Origin: Phycisphaerae bacterium
GTDB taxonomy: Bacteria; Planctomycetota; Phycisphaerae; UBA1845; UTPLA1
DNA length: 64,000 bases
Direction of reading: 5' to 3'
Assembly (NCBI GenBank): GCA_023150615.1
Contig: JAKLKO010000012.1
Span: forward strand, 62,001 to 126,000
Both the position numbers and the translations under genes were made by a program. Each line of letters opens with the position of its first letter. The first letter of the stretch is position 1. Below the pieces are notes generated by a model, which was not told the DNA's origin, did not search any database, and worked only from the letters and a program-made list of their open reading frames with translations. Positions 25,307-34,560 of the stretch are shown here, one piece after another.

Positions 25307-27532
25307 TCATGACGCGGCCGGCGCCGGGACCTGATGCGCGATCGCGCACTCGATTCCGTCGATGCGGTACGTCCGCTCGCGCTCACCGATCGTCAGCGTC
25401 ACGATCTCGCCGCGCGCCCGACCGAGCAGCTTCTTCGCGAACGGCGTCTGGTACGAGTAGATGTTGCGGCTCAAGTCCGACTCCCACGGACCGAGCAGCG
25501 TCACGACGATCGGTTCCGACCGATCCTCCGGCGTCAGGTGCACGGCGTGACCGATGCTCACGTGGTCGTCCGGTACGTCCTCCGGCTCAAGCACGCGGGC
25601 CAGCGACATCTCGAAGTTGATCTGCGCCAGCCGGGCCCGGAGCAGGTCGCGCTCCTCAAGCGCGAACTTGTACTCCGAGTTCTCGCTCAGATCCCCGTGC
25701 TCGGCCGCCGCGCCGATCGCCTTGGCGTTCTCGCGCATCTTCACGTTGACCAGCTCGTCCAGCTCCGCCTCCTTGTCCCGCAGGCCGCGCGCCGTCACGT
25801 AAATGACCCCCTCCTCTTCCCACGGTCGCAGCCGCGCCTTCACGTAGAGCATCGGGAACCGCTCCCGAACGATGTCCAACATCTCGCCCTGCACGACCGG
25901 CCCGAGCCCCTCGGCCCGCTCGATCTGCCGCCGGGTCGCCGCCGCCATCGAATCATCAAACGCCTCAAGCATCTCCCGGAATGCCGAATAGTCCCGGTAC
26001 GAAAGCCCGGCCCGGACCTTGGCCCGCAGCGCCGTCACGTCGCGGCCTTCGGCGCCGGCCCGCTCGCGCGCCGGTCCCACCAGTGCAAGGACCTTCGCGA
26101 AATGCTCGGTCCGCGGCGGCAACGTCAGCCGAACCTTCGCGCCCGCGCCGCGCCAGGCCCACATCAGCACGTCCACCGCGGACCACGGATCGGCCAGTGC
26201 CCGATCGACCACCGGCTGGATCAGCTCCGACCGGCCGGTCTCAACCAGGGCCGAGGCGAGCGCATCGACCTGTGTGCCGGGCGCATCGACCAGCAACTCG
26301 GCGAAGACCTCCGGCCAACGATCCGGCAGCGCCTGTCGCACGGCGGGCAATGCCACGGCCCACAGCCCTGCATCCGGAAGCTCCGCCACGAGCCGGGCCG
26401 GGGCGGACGACGATTGCAGCATCGACAGCGCCAGCCCGTGCGCTTCGGGATGAACCGGCAGACCTTCGCCGGCCAGCCGCTCAATGACGAGCGCCGTCGC
26501 GAAGGCGGTGGAGGGATCGTGCTTCGCGGCCTTGGTCGCGTGCGCGACCAGCGCCCGCTGAATGCGTTCGAGGAACGCCGGATCGGCCGTGGCCTTCTGC
26601 TCGCGGACGCCGCGCAGGTACGCCTCGACCGTCTCGAGCCACTCGCGCGGAGTGCGGGCCTTTTCGAACGACTCCCACGTCTCCTCTTCGAGCGACATGC
26701 CGCCGGCGTCGTAGAGGATCATCATCGGCGAGCGCCCTTCGATGCGCAGGTGTCGCGAGCGCTTGATCGCGTTGCGGGCCCGGTTCCACCAGGAATTCCA
26801 CTGCTCGGCCGTCAGGTAGCGCGGCACGAGCAGCCGCTTCAACTCGTCGCGGTCAATCCGGCCGTTGTGGCTGCGGGCGATCCCGATCAACAGCGCCTGC
26901 GGATCGTTCTCGATCAGGTCGGCGATCGCGTCCGGGCGCAGCTCGCGAAGGACGCGGAAGTCGGTCGGGTCGGCGATGTCGAACGTCTCGATGAGCTGTT
27001 CGACGGTCAGCGTCAGCGTTCGCTTGGAGGTGCGGACCGTGAACACATTGGCTGCCAGGTCCGCCTCGGTCAGCTCGCCAGCGACGTCCTCGCTGCGGTG
27101 CAACAGGAACGCCTCGGGCTTCAGTTGCAGTCCGATGTCGAGGAATCGCAGGGCGCGGCGGACCGACTTGCCCGAGGTCAGTCCCGACAGTTCGATCCAG
27201 CGCTCGAGCCCAGGCGTCTCCGCGTGAGTCTGCCGATACAGCGCCAGGACTTCCTCGCGGAGCTGGTCTCCGCTCGGCAATCGCAGCAGCAGCGCCCGCG
27301 CCAGTTCGAGCGTCTCCAGCGGCGCCGATCGCTGCTTGACCTCGGTCAGCCACGCCCACGCCATCGTCTCGGCCAGCGCGGCCTGGCCGCCCTGCACCGT
27401 CAGCTCGATCGCCGGCAGGAAATCCGCGATCTCGACGTCGCCGGCCGTGTCCTCAATCGCGGCCAGCCACTGCTGTTCGAGGTCGCTCCAGCGTTTACTT
27501 CGGGCGAGGGCCGCCAGTTCTTCGTGTCTCAT
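25307..27532 (-). CDS. Large GreA/GreB-type transcript cleavage factor with N-terminal helical domain
   Basis: 741 residues. The last 165 form a GreA module: a coiled coil with the acidic tip DLSENSEY (Asp614) needed to stimulate RNA polymerase cleavage, then the FKBP-like C-terminal domain with GPWESDL..YSYQTPFAKKLLG and EIVTL. The first 570 residues are all-helical, with repeat-like Trp/Leu-rich pairs. Chlamydial GreA proteins have a similar large N-terminal extension, so this is a shared feature of the PVC group rather than a recent fusion. The extension may contact RNA polymerase or other partners. The gene is flanked by terminators and an upstream gap of 90 bases. Confidence 0.88.
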   Translation of the reverse strand: MRHEELAALARSKRWSDLEQQWLAAIEDTAGDVEIADFLPAIELTVQGGQAALAETMAWAWLTEVKQRSAPLETLELARALLLRLPSGDQLREEVLALYRQTHAETPGLERWIELSGLTSGKSVRRALRFLDIGLQLKPEAFLLHRSEDVAGELTEADLAANVFTVRTSKRTLTLTVEQLIETFDIADPTDFRVLRELRPDAIADLIENDPQALLIGIARSHNGRIDRDELKRLLVPRYLTAEQWNSWWNRARNAIKRSRHLRIEGRSPMMILYDAGGMSLEEETWESFEKARTPREWLETVEAYLRGVREQKATADPAFLERIQRALVAHATKAAKHDPSTAFATALVIERLAGEGLPVHPEAHGLALSMLQSSSAPARLVAELPDAGLWAVALPAVRQALPDRWPEVFAELLVDAPGTQVDALASALVETGRSELIQPVVDRALADPWSAVDVLMWAWRGAGAKVRLTLPPRTEHFAKVLALVGPARERAGAEGRDVTALRAKVRAGLSYRDYSAFREMLEAFDDSMAAATRRQIERAEGLGPVVQGEMLDIVRERFPMLYVKARLRPWEEEGVIYVTARGLRDKEAELDELVNVKMRENAKAIGAAAEHGDLSENSEYKFALEERDLLRARLAQINFEMSLARVLEPEDVPDDHVSIGHAVHLTPEDRSEPIVVTLLGPWESDLSRNIYSYQTPFAKKLLGRARGEIVTLTIGERERTYRIDGIECAIAHQVPAPAAS

Positions 27533-27622
27533 CCTGTCCGCACCGTCCGCGTGGGTGAAAGACCCGCTATTGTGCGCGGCGGGCGCGGAAAAGTCGAGCC
27601 GGCGGGACCGTGTGATCGATGG

Positions 27623-28627
27623 CTAGGGCTGTTTCTTCTGCCGGGCGGTCAGAAGGTCGTCCAGCCGCGTGCGGAGTTCGTCGAACATCTTGTCGATCGG
27701 CGCATCCAGCTCGCGGATCCGCGCATCACGCTTGCGCAGCGGCAGCTTCTCGGCCTCCAGGTAGGCGTCGCGCTTCGACAGGCGATAGGCGCGCTCGCGC
27801 TCCAGCATCTGCTTGACGATCGACTCGACCGCCGCGCGCCGCTCGGTGGAGAGATCGTGCTTCTCCGCGAACTCCTCCGCGTACACGCGCCACGGATGCG
27901 TCGGCACGACGGGGCGCTTCGCGCTGTCGGACTCGGCGGACGCCGGCGCCGGCGTGGATGTCGGCGGCTCGCCGCCCAGCTCGGACGCCTGCCGCTGCAA
28001 TCGACGCGCGCGACGCTCCTCACGACGCGCGATCCGCTCCTCGCGACGCTGAATCCGCTCCTCCTCGCGCATCCGAAGCGCGTCCTCGCGGAACGCCTCC
28101 TGACGCTTGTGACCCGCCCCGACCTGCTCCGGCGGCAGCAGTCCCTCGATTCGCCTGACCGCCGCCTGCATGTCGAACGGATGATCGCGCCGGATCTCGC
28201 CCAGCCGCTGTCGAATGCGGCGCAACTCCGGATCGCGCTGCGCCTCGCGCCGCGCTTCGCGCGAATCCTGCGGGTGCTTCCGCCAGTAGTCGGCCAGATC
28301 ATTCATGAGCGTCTGGTATTCTCCCGACAGGTCACCCAGCGATTTCTCGTACTCGGCCTGGATCTTCTCGATCTCGCGGCGGACCTGTTCCGTCTGCTCG
28401 TCGCTCAACTCATAGATGCGGTCCATCCGCTCGACGAATCGCCGGACGCGAAGCTCGCGCCGCTCCTCCGGCGATGCCTCCAGGTACGCGCGACGCGCCT
28501 CGCGCGCCCGCTCCCGACGATCCTCCGGTGACGGAGCCGACGTCGCGCCGGCGGCACCCGATCCGCCCGCGGCGACCTGTCCCAGGACCAACGCCCCCAG
28601 ATACAACCACGACACGCCCGCCCACAT
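27623..28627 (-). CDS. Exported charged coiled-coil protein
   Basis: 334 residues from ATG 28627 (AGAGG just upstream); a GTG at 28660 would add 11 residues. The signal peptide is followed by highly charged helices dominated by Arg and Glu, with LSDEQTEQVRREIEKIQ, a run of REERIARREERRARRLQR type, a Pro/Ala/Thr-rich hinge at about 220-240, and a second helical part. The (L/M)(S/T)xxQ pattern recalls Spy/CpxP-like periplasmic chaperones and also the two tandem proteins at 44.8-46.2 kb. Function unknown. Confidence 0.7.
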   Translation of the reverse strand: MWAGVSWLYLGALVLGQVAAGGSGAAGATSAPSPEDRRERAREARRAYLEASPEERRELRVRRFVERMDRIYELSDEQTEQVRREIEKIQAEYEKSLGDLSGEYQTLMNDLADYWRKHPQDSREARREAQRDPELRRIRQRLGEIRRDHPFDMQAAVRRIEGLLPPEQVGAGHKRQEAFREDALRMREEERIQRREERIARREERRARRLQRQASELGGEPPTSTPAPASAESDSAKRPVVPTHPWRVYAEEFAEKHDLSTERRAAVESIVKQMLERERAYRLSKRDAYLEAEKLPLRKRDARIRELDAPIDKMFDELRTRLDDLLTARQKKQP

Positions 28628-28793
28628 GATTCCTCTCGCTTCCCGGGCCGTTTCGCCCACGTAGAGTGTACAGACCCGCTCGCGTTTTCAAAGTTGGTGC
28701 GATCCGCCCCCGATGGGAGTCGGCCGCGACGTCATTGTGCAGAACGAAGCCCGACGTAACCTATTGCCGGCCCGCCCAGCCGGGCGCCCGCGT

Positions 28794-28822
28794 TTGGGAC
28801 TTTGCACGCCGCTGCGTAGAAT
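28794..28822 (+). promoter_or_regulatory. Sigma-70-like promoter for the 28832 lipoprotein gene
   Basis: TTGGGA (28794-28799) and TAGAAT (28817-28822) with a 17-base spacer. Transcription would start at about 28829, only a few bases before GTG 28832, which implies a very short leader. Confidence 0.5.
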
Positions 28823-28831
28823 CGCCCCGCC

Positions 28832-29416
28832 GTGAAGCAGCCCGTACCGACATGCCGCGCCGTAACGTCTCGCCGCCTGCAGGCCGGCGCCGCGCTCTGC
28901 CTGCTGATCTCGGGATGCGGCGCGGCGGCGCGCGTCTCGCTCGAACAACCGTTCCTTGCCGGGCCCGAGCAACGACTCCATCTGACGTCCGAGTCTGTTC
29001 GCTTTGCCTCCGGCGGTGGAACAGATCGCGTTCTCGTCGAGTTCCCCCTGCCCGGCGCTTGGTCCGGCCGACACTACCTGCTCTACGTGCGCGTACCGTC
29101 GAAGACGGGATCGTACGAAATCGCGCAGCCGTTCGGCGGCGAGCGCGTCGGCGGGTTCTTCATCCAGCTCTTCGGTGACCACCGCGGCCTGACGGGGTTT
29201 GCCTCCGGCCGCGTGGATGTCCGCGGTGTCCTGGCGGCGCCGTCGAAGCGGCGTTGCGAACTGGACGTGAAATGCACGGACGGTTCGCTGATCCGCGGTA
29301 CGCTGGTCGCGCAACGCGACGAACTCGGACTGAGGGAATTCGAGGAACGAACCAACCGCGGCGACGTGCAGGCGCTGCTCCGCGCCGCCTCGCCGACGGC
29401 GGACGGCGCGCCGTGA
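28832..29416 (+). CDS. Small lipoprotein, unknown
   Basis: 194 residues starting at GTG 28832. The signal ends with lipobox LISGC. The mature part is beta-rich (RVLVEFPLPG, HYLLYVRVPSK, GFFIQLFGD, CELDVKCTDGSLIRGTLVA), probably a single beta-sandwich, with a helical tail. It is convergent with sppA. No family recognised. Confidence 0.7.
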   Translation: MKQPVPTCRAVTSRRLQAGAALCLLISGCGAAARVSLEQPFLAGPEQRLHLTSESVRFASGGGTDRVLVEFPLPGAWSGRHYLLYVRVPSKTGSYEIAQPFGGERVGGFFIQLFGDHRGLTGFASGRVDVRGVLAAPSKRRCELDVKCTDGSLIRGTLVAQRDELGLREFEERTNRGDVQALLRAASPTADGAP

Positions 29417-29493
29417 TCGCGTCCTGACGAGAACGGACCCCCGTCGGTGCGAGTGGGCCGGTCCATCCCGCCTGGTAAACGTCGTTTCGCCGT

Positions 29494-31440
29494 CTATCGC
29501 GTTGGCGCGACCGGCACGGGCCTCGCCGACGGCAGCAGTTCGCTCAGGTTCAGCACCGGCGACATCGACTCCGCCGGCCGGACCAGCTCGACCAGTCCCG
29601 GCACAGCCATCCAGCACAACGGCTTGGGCTGCCGCGCGAAGAACCGAAGCTGGCTGTCGAACGAGACGTAGCCCGCCGGCGTCTGCGACTGCCGGTACAC
29701 GTCCATCGCCGCCGACATGCCCATGAAGCCCTCGATGAACTCACCGAGCGAGCTGGGCCGCGGATAGTGCACGATCTTGATTTCGGCGCTGGCCGGGATG
29801 TTCGCCATTTCGCGCACGGCGGCAATGGCATCCTTCAGCCCGCCGAGGCGATCGACCAGCCCAATCTTCATGGCGTCGCGGCCGGTGTAGATGCGCCCCT
29901 CGGCGATCTTTCGGACCTCGTTCTTAGGCATCTTCCGCGTCGCGGCGACGCGATCGAGGAAGATCTCGTAGAAATCGAGGATGTAGCGCTGGATCAGGTC
30001 GCGGTCCTCGGGCGCCATGTCCCGGTGCCCGGCGCCGAGCAGCGCCCGCTTGCCGCGCTTCATCTCGGCGAGATTTACGTCGATCCGGTTCAGCATCGAC
30101 GCCTGGTTCGGCAGGATGGCCAGCACGCCGATCGAGCCGGTGATCGTCGTCGGCTCGGCGAAGATCAGCCGGCCCGGACACGCGATGTAGTACCCGCCGG
30201 ACCCGGCAACCGTGCCCATGCTGACGACGAGCGGCTTCTCCTCGTCGAGTTCGCGGAGCTTGCGCCAGATCACGTCCGACGCATAGCCCGATCCACCGGG
30301 ACTGTCGATCCGCAGCACGACGGCCTGGATCGTCTTGTTCTTGCGGATCTCCTCCACGGTCTTCACGAACTCGTCGCGCATAATCAGCATCGACGAAAGC
30401 CCGGGGCCGAGGTTGTCGTCGATGATCGGACCGCGGGCGTGCAGCACCGCGATCTTCGGACCGACGGCCTTGTAGCTCTCCTGCGCTTCCTTCATCTGCT
30501 TGCTGACGGCCGAGAGCAGGTCCTGGAGCGAGGTGATGTTCGCGAGGTCGGACGCGCCTTCCTCGCTCTTCTTGAACTTCTCGCGCCGCAGGACTCGATC
30601 GCGGAACTCGTCGAAATAGGCGATCGTGTCGACCAGTCCGCGGTTCTTCGCTTCCTGCGCATCGAACAGCGCTGCATCGATCGCCGCGCGGACCTTCGGC
30701 TCCGGCATCTTTCGGCCCGTCGCGATGATCTTGACGTAGTCGCCGTACCAGCTGTCCAGGATCTCCGTGAACTCCTCCTGGAAGTAGCGATTCGGCTCGC
30801 GCGCGTTCATGAAACCCGGATACTTGAAGCGACCGGCCGTGATCACGTCGAACTCCAGGCCCTGCATCTGGTAGTAGCCGCGCATGAACGGGAACAGCCG
30901 ACCGATGCCGGGGATGATCAGGCTGCCGGTCGGCGCGATCGCGATCTCGTCGGCCTCGCACGCCAGCAAGTAGCCCATCGGATCGCCGGAATTGAGAAAG
31001 GCGAAGACCCGCTTGCCGGTCTTGCGGAATTCGCTCATGCCCGCGCGCAGCTCCTCGATGTCCGGGATCGCCAGCGCCACGCCGTCGAGATTGAGCAGCA
31101 CCGCGCCGACGTCCTCGTCCTTGCCCCACTTCTCGAAGCGCCCGAGCACGTCGCGCAGTTCCTTGGTCCGTCCGGGAAGGGCGATGTTGAACGTCCGCGC
31201 CGGCACGAGGAACGGATCGAGCGTCAGCTCGACGAGCTTCTTGATCGGATCGGGCTTCTTCTCGTCCTTGGACTTGGACTTCTCCTTGTCCCCCGACTTC
31301 TTCGCGTCCTTGTCCTCGGTCTGCGGCTTCGACTTGGACGACTCCTCCGCCTTGTCCTTCGGCTCATCGTCCGCCCGCGCGGTCGGGACCGTCGCCGCCG
31401 CCAGCCATCCGCACAACATGATCACCCAGAGACGTCGCAT
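29494..31440 (-). CDS. sppA: Signal peptide peptidase SppA, 67K-type
   Basis: 648 residues: a signal peptide (cleavage near TARA), a Lys/Glu/Asp/Ser-rich linker (about 24-66), then two tandem ClpP-like S49 domains. The general-base Lys is K206 (AGRFKYPG) in the first domain and the nucleophile is S414 (AGSGGYY) in the second; TITGSIGV follows. SppA degrades cleaved signal peptides in the membrane. AGGAG lies 7 bases before ATG 31440; the frame's upstream extension is arginine-rich and spurious. The long charged linker after the signal is unusual. Confidence 0.93.
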   Translation of the reverse strand: MRRLWVIMLCGWLAAATVPTARADDEPKDKAEESSKSKPQTEDKDAKKSGDKEKSKSKDEKKPDPIKKLVELTLDPFLVPARTFNIALPGRTKELRDVLGRFEKWGKDEDVGAVLLNLDGVALAIPDIEELRAGMSEFRKTGKRVFAFLNSGDPMGYLLACEADEIAIAPTGSLIIPGIGRLFPFMRGYYQMQGLEFDVITAGRFKYPGFMNAREPNRYFQEEFTEILDSWYGDYVKIIATGRKMPEPKVRAAIDAALFDAQEAKNRGLVDTIAYFDEFRDRVLRREKFKKSEEGASDLANITSLQDLLSAVSKQMKEAQESYKAVGPKIAVLHARGPIIDDNLGPGLSSMLIMRDEFVKTVEEIRKNKTIQAVVLRIDSPGGSGYASDVIWRKLRELDEEKPLVVSMGTVAGSGGYYIACPGRLIFAEPTTITGSIGVLAILPNQASMLNRIDVNLAEMKRGKRALLGAGHRDMAPEDRDLIQRYILDFYEIFLDRVAATRKMPKNEVRKIAEGRIYTGRDAMKIGLVDRLGGLKDAIAAVREMANIPASAEIKIVHYPRPSSLGEFIEGFMGMSAAMDVYRQSQTPAGYVSFDSQLRFFARQPKPLCWMAVPGLVELVRPAESMSPVLNLSELLPSARPVPVAPTR

Positions 31441-31564
31441 GATTTCGCTCCTGACCGCCGCGCCCGAACGAACGCGACGATGTTCCGAACTCTCAAATCC
31501 CTCGTTCTCGCCGGCCCGCCGAACGGCCGCACAACGATCGCCGCCGCGGGCATCGCCGCGTCGC

Positions 31565-33613
31565 CTACGACTTCGCCGAAGCGACCGGGCCCTTCGACGA
31601 CCCGTCCGACCGCTTCGGCACGCGCTCAATCTCACCTTTCTCATCGATCGCGATCGTCTCGAGCGACTTGAACTGTCCCCCCTTGAACTTCAGCCGCCAC
31701 CGATCGCGCGACCATTCGATCTCGTACAGCGTGTCGTCCCACTCGCCCTCGTCGTCCATCACGCGCGGCTCCGCCGGACTCCCGACCGCCAGCCCCAGTA
31801 CACCCGCCAGAATCCCCTTCGACGCCGGCTGAAGCGACAGCAGCTCCGGATGCGATCGAAAATCGACGTAGCCGTCGAGTTCCGCGACCGTCGCCGGCCA
31901 GCGGCCGTAGTCCTTCTTGAACAGCTTCGCGTGGTGGTGCAGCACGCGGAGCTTGCGGATCGCTGTCTGCTCGCGGGCGGCCTCGGACGATGGATCCGCC
32001 GCAGACGAAAGCGCCATGACCGCCACGCCGGGCACGTAGGCCGCCCCGGCCGGGATCGGGCCGGTGTGCACGATGGACAGACCCGAAAACGCGATCCGCA
32101 CCTCGATGTGCGACTCGCGCAGCGCGCCGCGCAGCTCATCGACCGACGGCGGCAGCGATGACTCGCCGTCGAACGACGCGAGAATCGCCAGGTACGGCTG
32201 TGCCGTCTCGTAGAGCCTCCGCCAGTTGATGCGGCCTTCCCAATGCGGCCGTTCGGACGAAGGCATGGTCACCAGCGCATCGCGCGCGCGGTAATCCGAC
32301 CAGCGCCCGACCGCGTCATCGGCCCACTGCGACGTCTCGGCGATGATGAGGTACTCCTGTGCGGCGTCGCCGTCGCCGATCGAGTCCGCGAAGATCACGG
32401 TCCGGTAGGCCACTGGCGCGAGGCCGTAAGCCTCCTCAGCCCCCGGATCGCGCCAGAACACCTCGCGACCGTCGATCGACTCCTCGCGCCAGGCGGGCGG
32501 ACGATCGTCCTCGGCGCGCGTCTTCGTGTCTTCCGCAATCGCCTTGCGGATCGATTCCAGCATCGCGCTGCGCTGCTTGAGCCGGAAGACGTAATAGATG
32601 TCCGGGAACGGCAGGAAGCCGCGCCCGGGAACGACCGCCAGCGCGAACTCGCTGCCCGCGCGTCCGCCGATTGTCGCGGGCGGCAGGCCCGAGACGGTGT
32701 CCGCCATCGCGCCGCCCATCACCACGTGCAGACCCGCCGTCAAATATCCGTCGTTTGGACACGGAATCGGCTTTCGCAGCCGTCGGCACGCCGACTTGAT
32801 GCCCGCGCCCAACAGCGGATTCCACCGCACGCTGAACTGCTCGCGCCAGCAACGGTCCGCACCCAGCCGGCCAATGTAGCGGATGTCGTTGAACGACTGC
32901 AGGAACGACGCGCTGGATTCGCCGTCCTCGCCACGGGCGGCCAGATTCAACCGGCAGTACACGAGGCTCTTGGGCGACCTCGACTCGTCCGACCCGCCTT
33001 GCGACCGGCCGAACAGTTTTTCCGGAAGCTCGACGTCCTTCGCCGACGTGATCAGCGAACCGGACCCGTGGGCGCGAAGCATCGCGAGCTTCGTATCCGG
33101 CAGCTCGATGACGAAGTCCTTGCCCTCCGCGCGGACGGCGACGTTCTCAAGGACCTTTTTCGCCGCCTCGTTCGTCAACAGCGACTCGACGCGCCCGCGC
33201 AGATCGGCGAGCGGCCAGTCGACCCGCGCACACCAGCGCGGCCGACCCTCCCGGTCCTGCGTGTAGATCGCGGCCGCGAGCGACGTGTCCGGCCACGAGG
33301 CCACGTCGCCAAGCAGCTTGAGCACCGCCTGGATGTCGAACCCTTCGTCAGTTTCATTCTCCGGCAGCGCCATCAATGAGCGCAGGCCGGCGAAGATCTC
33401 GGCCGTCCGCGACCGCTGTGCGGCATCCGAAAGCGCCGTAAACGACGGGATGTAAAGCTCGACCTGTGGTTCCGGACCGGTCGGCGCAGACGTCGGCGGC
33501 GGCTTGCGCGGAACGATCGCCGCGGTCGATAGCGCGTACGAGAGCACGATCGCGGCCGCTACCCAAACTGTGACGTGCCGCCGATCGCGAATGAAACTCG
33601 CGTTTGGGGTCAC
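31565..33613 (-). CDS. Large exported or anchored protein, unknown
   Basis: 682 residues. GTG 33613 follows a strong AGGAGG at 5 bases and is preferred to the ATG at 33679. One hydrophobic anchor (about 15-35) is followed by alternating alpha-beta segments with no strong signature (ELYIPSFTALSDAAQ, SLITSAKDVELPEKL, AGSEFALAVVPGRGFL). The C-terminal part has HHHAKLFKKDYGRWPATVAELDGYVDF, similar to the helix-GRWPxxxxEL segment of pseudopilin-like proteins. Planctomycete DUF3352-like proteins have a similar general plan, but I am not sure of this. An extended -10 lies upstream. Confidence 0.6.
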   Translation of the reverse strand: MTPNASFIRDRRHVTVWVAAAIVLSYALSTAAIVPRKPPPTSAPTGPEPQVELYIPSFTALSDAAQRSRTAEIFAGLRSLMALPENETDEGFDIQAVLKLLGDVASWPDTSLAAAIYTQDREGRPRWCARVDWPLADLRGRVESLLTNEAAKKVLENVAVRAEGKDFVIELPDTKLAMLRAHGSGSLITSAKDVELPEKLFGRSQGGSDESRSPKSLVYCRLNLAARGEDGESSASFLQSFNDIRYIGRLGADRCWREQFSVRWNPLLGAGIKSACRRLRKPIPCPNDGYLTAGLHVVMGGAMADTVSGLPPATIGGRAGSEFALAVVPGRGFLPFPDIYYVFRLKQRSAMLESIRKAIAEDTKTRAEDDRPPAWREESIDGREVFWRDPGAEEAYGLAPVAYRTVIFADSIGDGDAAQEYLIIAETSQWADDAVGRWSDYRARDALVTMPSSERPHWEGRINWRRLYETAQPYLAILASFDGESSLPPSVDELRGALRESHIEVRIAFSGLSIVHTGPIPAGAAYVPGVAVMALSSAADPSSEAAREQTAIRKLRVLHHHAKLFKKDYGRWPATVAELDGYVDFRSHPELLSLQPASKGILAGVLGLAVGSPAEPRVMDDEGEWDDTLYEIEWSRDRWRLKFKGGQFKSLETIAIDEKGEIERVPKRSDGSSKGPVASAKS

Positions 33614-33962
33614 CGTTCCCTCCTGCCGGCGACGAACGCTCGACTGCCCGATGGACCAGTGTGGACGGATCAATGCCATTATAGCACTCTGGCGTCCGAG
33701 AAATCAGTGGTTCGCGGCCTGATGACACGACCTTGCCGGCCGGCGCGATCCCTCAACTTCACGGTTCTCTTCGATCGATCCCGGCGGCAACTGAAGATAC
33801 GGACCGTCCGGTTTCCACGCGGTGATCGGACCCCCAGACAAAACGTCAGTGACGGACGAGTTTCACGGACGTGGGCGGGAATCCGACCCCGGACTTCCGT
33901 CGGACCGTGCCTACGCTAGACTTCAGCGCGCCACAGCGACCGCGCGACGAACGGGAGGCGTC
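33614..33962. other. Divergent intergenic region
   Basis: This 349-base gap lies between the 33613 gene (minus) and the methyltransferase gene (plus). It contains the minus-strand extended -10 described separately. The plus-strand open frames in it have no recognisable features. Nothing else seen. Confidence 0.5.
33678..33686 (-). promoter_or_regulatory. Extended -10 (TGCTATAAT) for the 33613 gene
   Basis: On the minus strand TG-C-TATAAT forms a perfect extended -10, 65 bases before GTG 33613. The -35 region is poor, as is usual for extended -10 promoters. Confidence 0.55.
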
Positions 33963-34526
33963 ATGCCCGCGCCGACGAACCCCGGCCGAATGCCCGATGA
34001 CCTGCCCGCACTGCTGGCGGCCATCGATGCCGCGCGGTCCGAACTGCCGCCCGCCTACCGCGACGCCGGTTCGCCGCTCAGTGCGGCCGATCCGCACGTC
34101 GTCTGGGCCGAACTGCGGAAGTTCGACAGACAGGATCGCGTGTTTCTCGAGTGGGGCAGCGGGATCGGCACCATGACGCTGCTCGCCGACCGCTTCGGCT
34201 ACCGGGCCGCCGGCATCGAGATCGACCCGCTGCTCGTCCGGACCGCGCGACGTATCGCCACCGAGCGCTACAGCAACGCCCGCTTCGTCGAGGGCGACTA
34301 CCGGCCGTCGGTCCACGGCGGCGCGTCGTACCGCGAACTGGGACTCACCCTCGACGCGGTCGACATCGTGTACGTCTTCCCGTGGCCGGATGAGATCGAT
34401 GCGTGCCGCGACCTGTTCGCGGCGCACGCGCGGATCGGCGCACGGCTGTGGGTCTATTCCGAAGTAGCGGGAATACTCGAATCGGTCCGAACCGAGTCCG
34501 GCTGCACGCCGCTCATGCCGGCGTAG
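33963..34526 (+). CDS. Class I SAM-dependent methyltransferase-like protein
   Basis: 187 residues from ATG 33963, with GGGAGG at 4 bases. Motif I is FLEWGSGIGTMTLLA, motif II the GIEIDPLLVRTARR acidic stretch and motif IV DIVYVFPWPDEI. The protein is short and resembles class I Rossmann methyltransferases that act on nucleic acid or protein, but the substrate is unknown. It could also be a SAM-binding pseudoenzyme. It is convergent with the HEAT-repeat gene. Confidence 0.75.
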   Translation: MPAPTNPGRMPDDLPALLAAIDAARSELPPAYRDAGSPLSAADPHVVWAELRKFDRQDRVFLEWGSGIGTMTLLADRFGYRAAGIEIDPLLVRTARRIATERYSNARFVEGDYRPSVHGGASYRELGLTLDAVDIVYVFPWPDEIDACRDLFAAHARIGARLWVYSEVAGILESVRTESGCTPLMPA

Positions 34527-34560
34527 CGGGGGGGTGATCGGGCGCAGCGTGCGGTGCGGA

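Noticed and set aside
25334-28531. A 1065-codon open frame on the plus strand
   Set aside because: It lies antisense to the GreA-like and coiled-coil genes, is Arg/Leu-rich without family motifs, and mirrors codon positions of the real genes, as is common in high-GC DNA.
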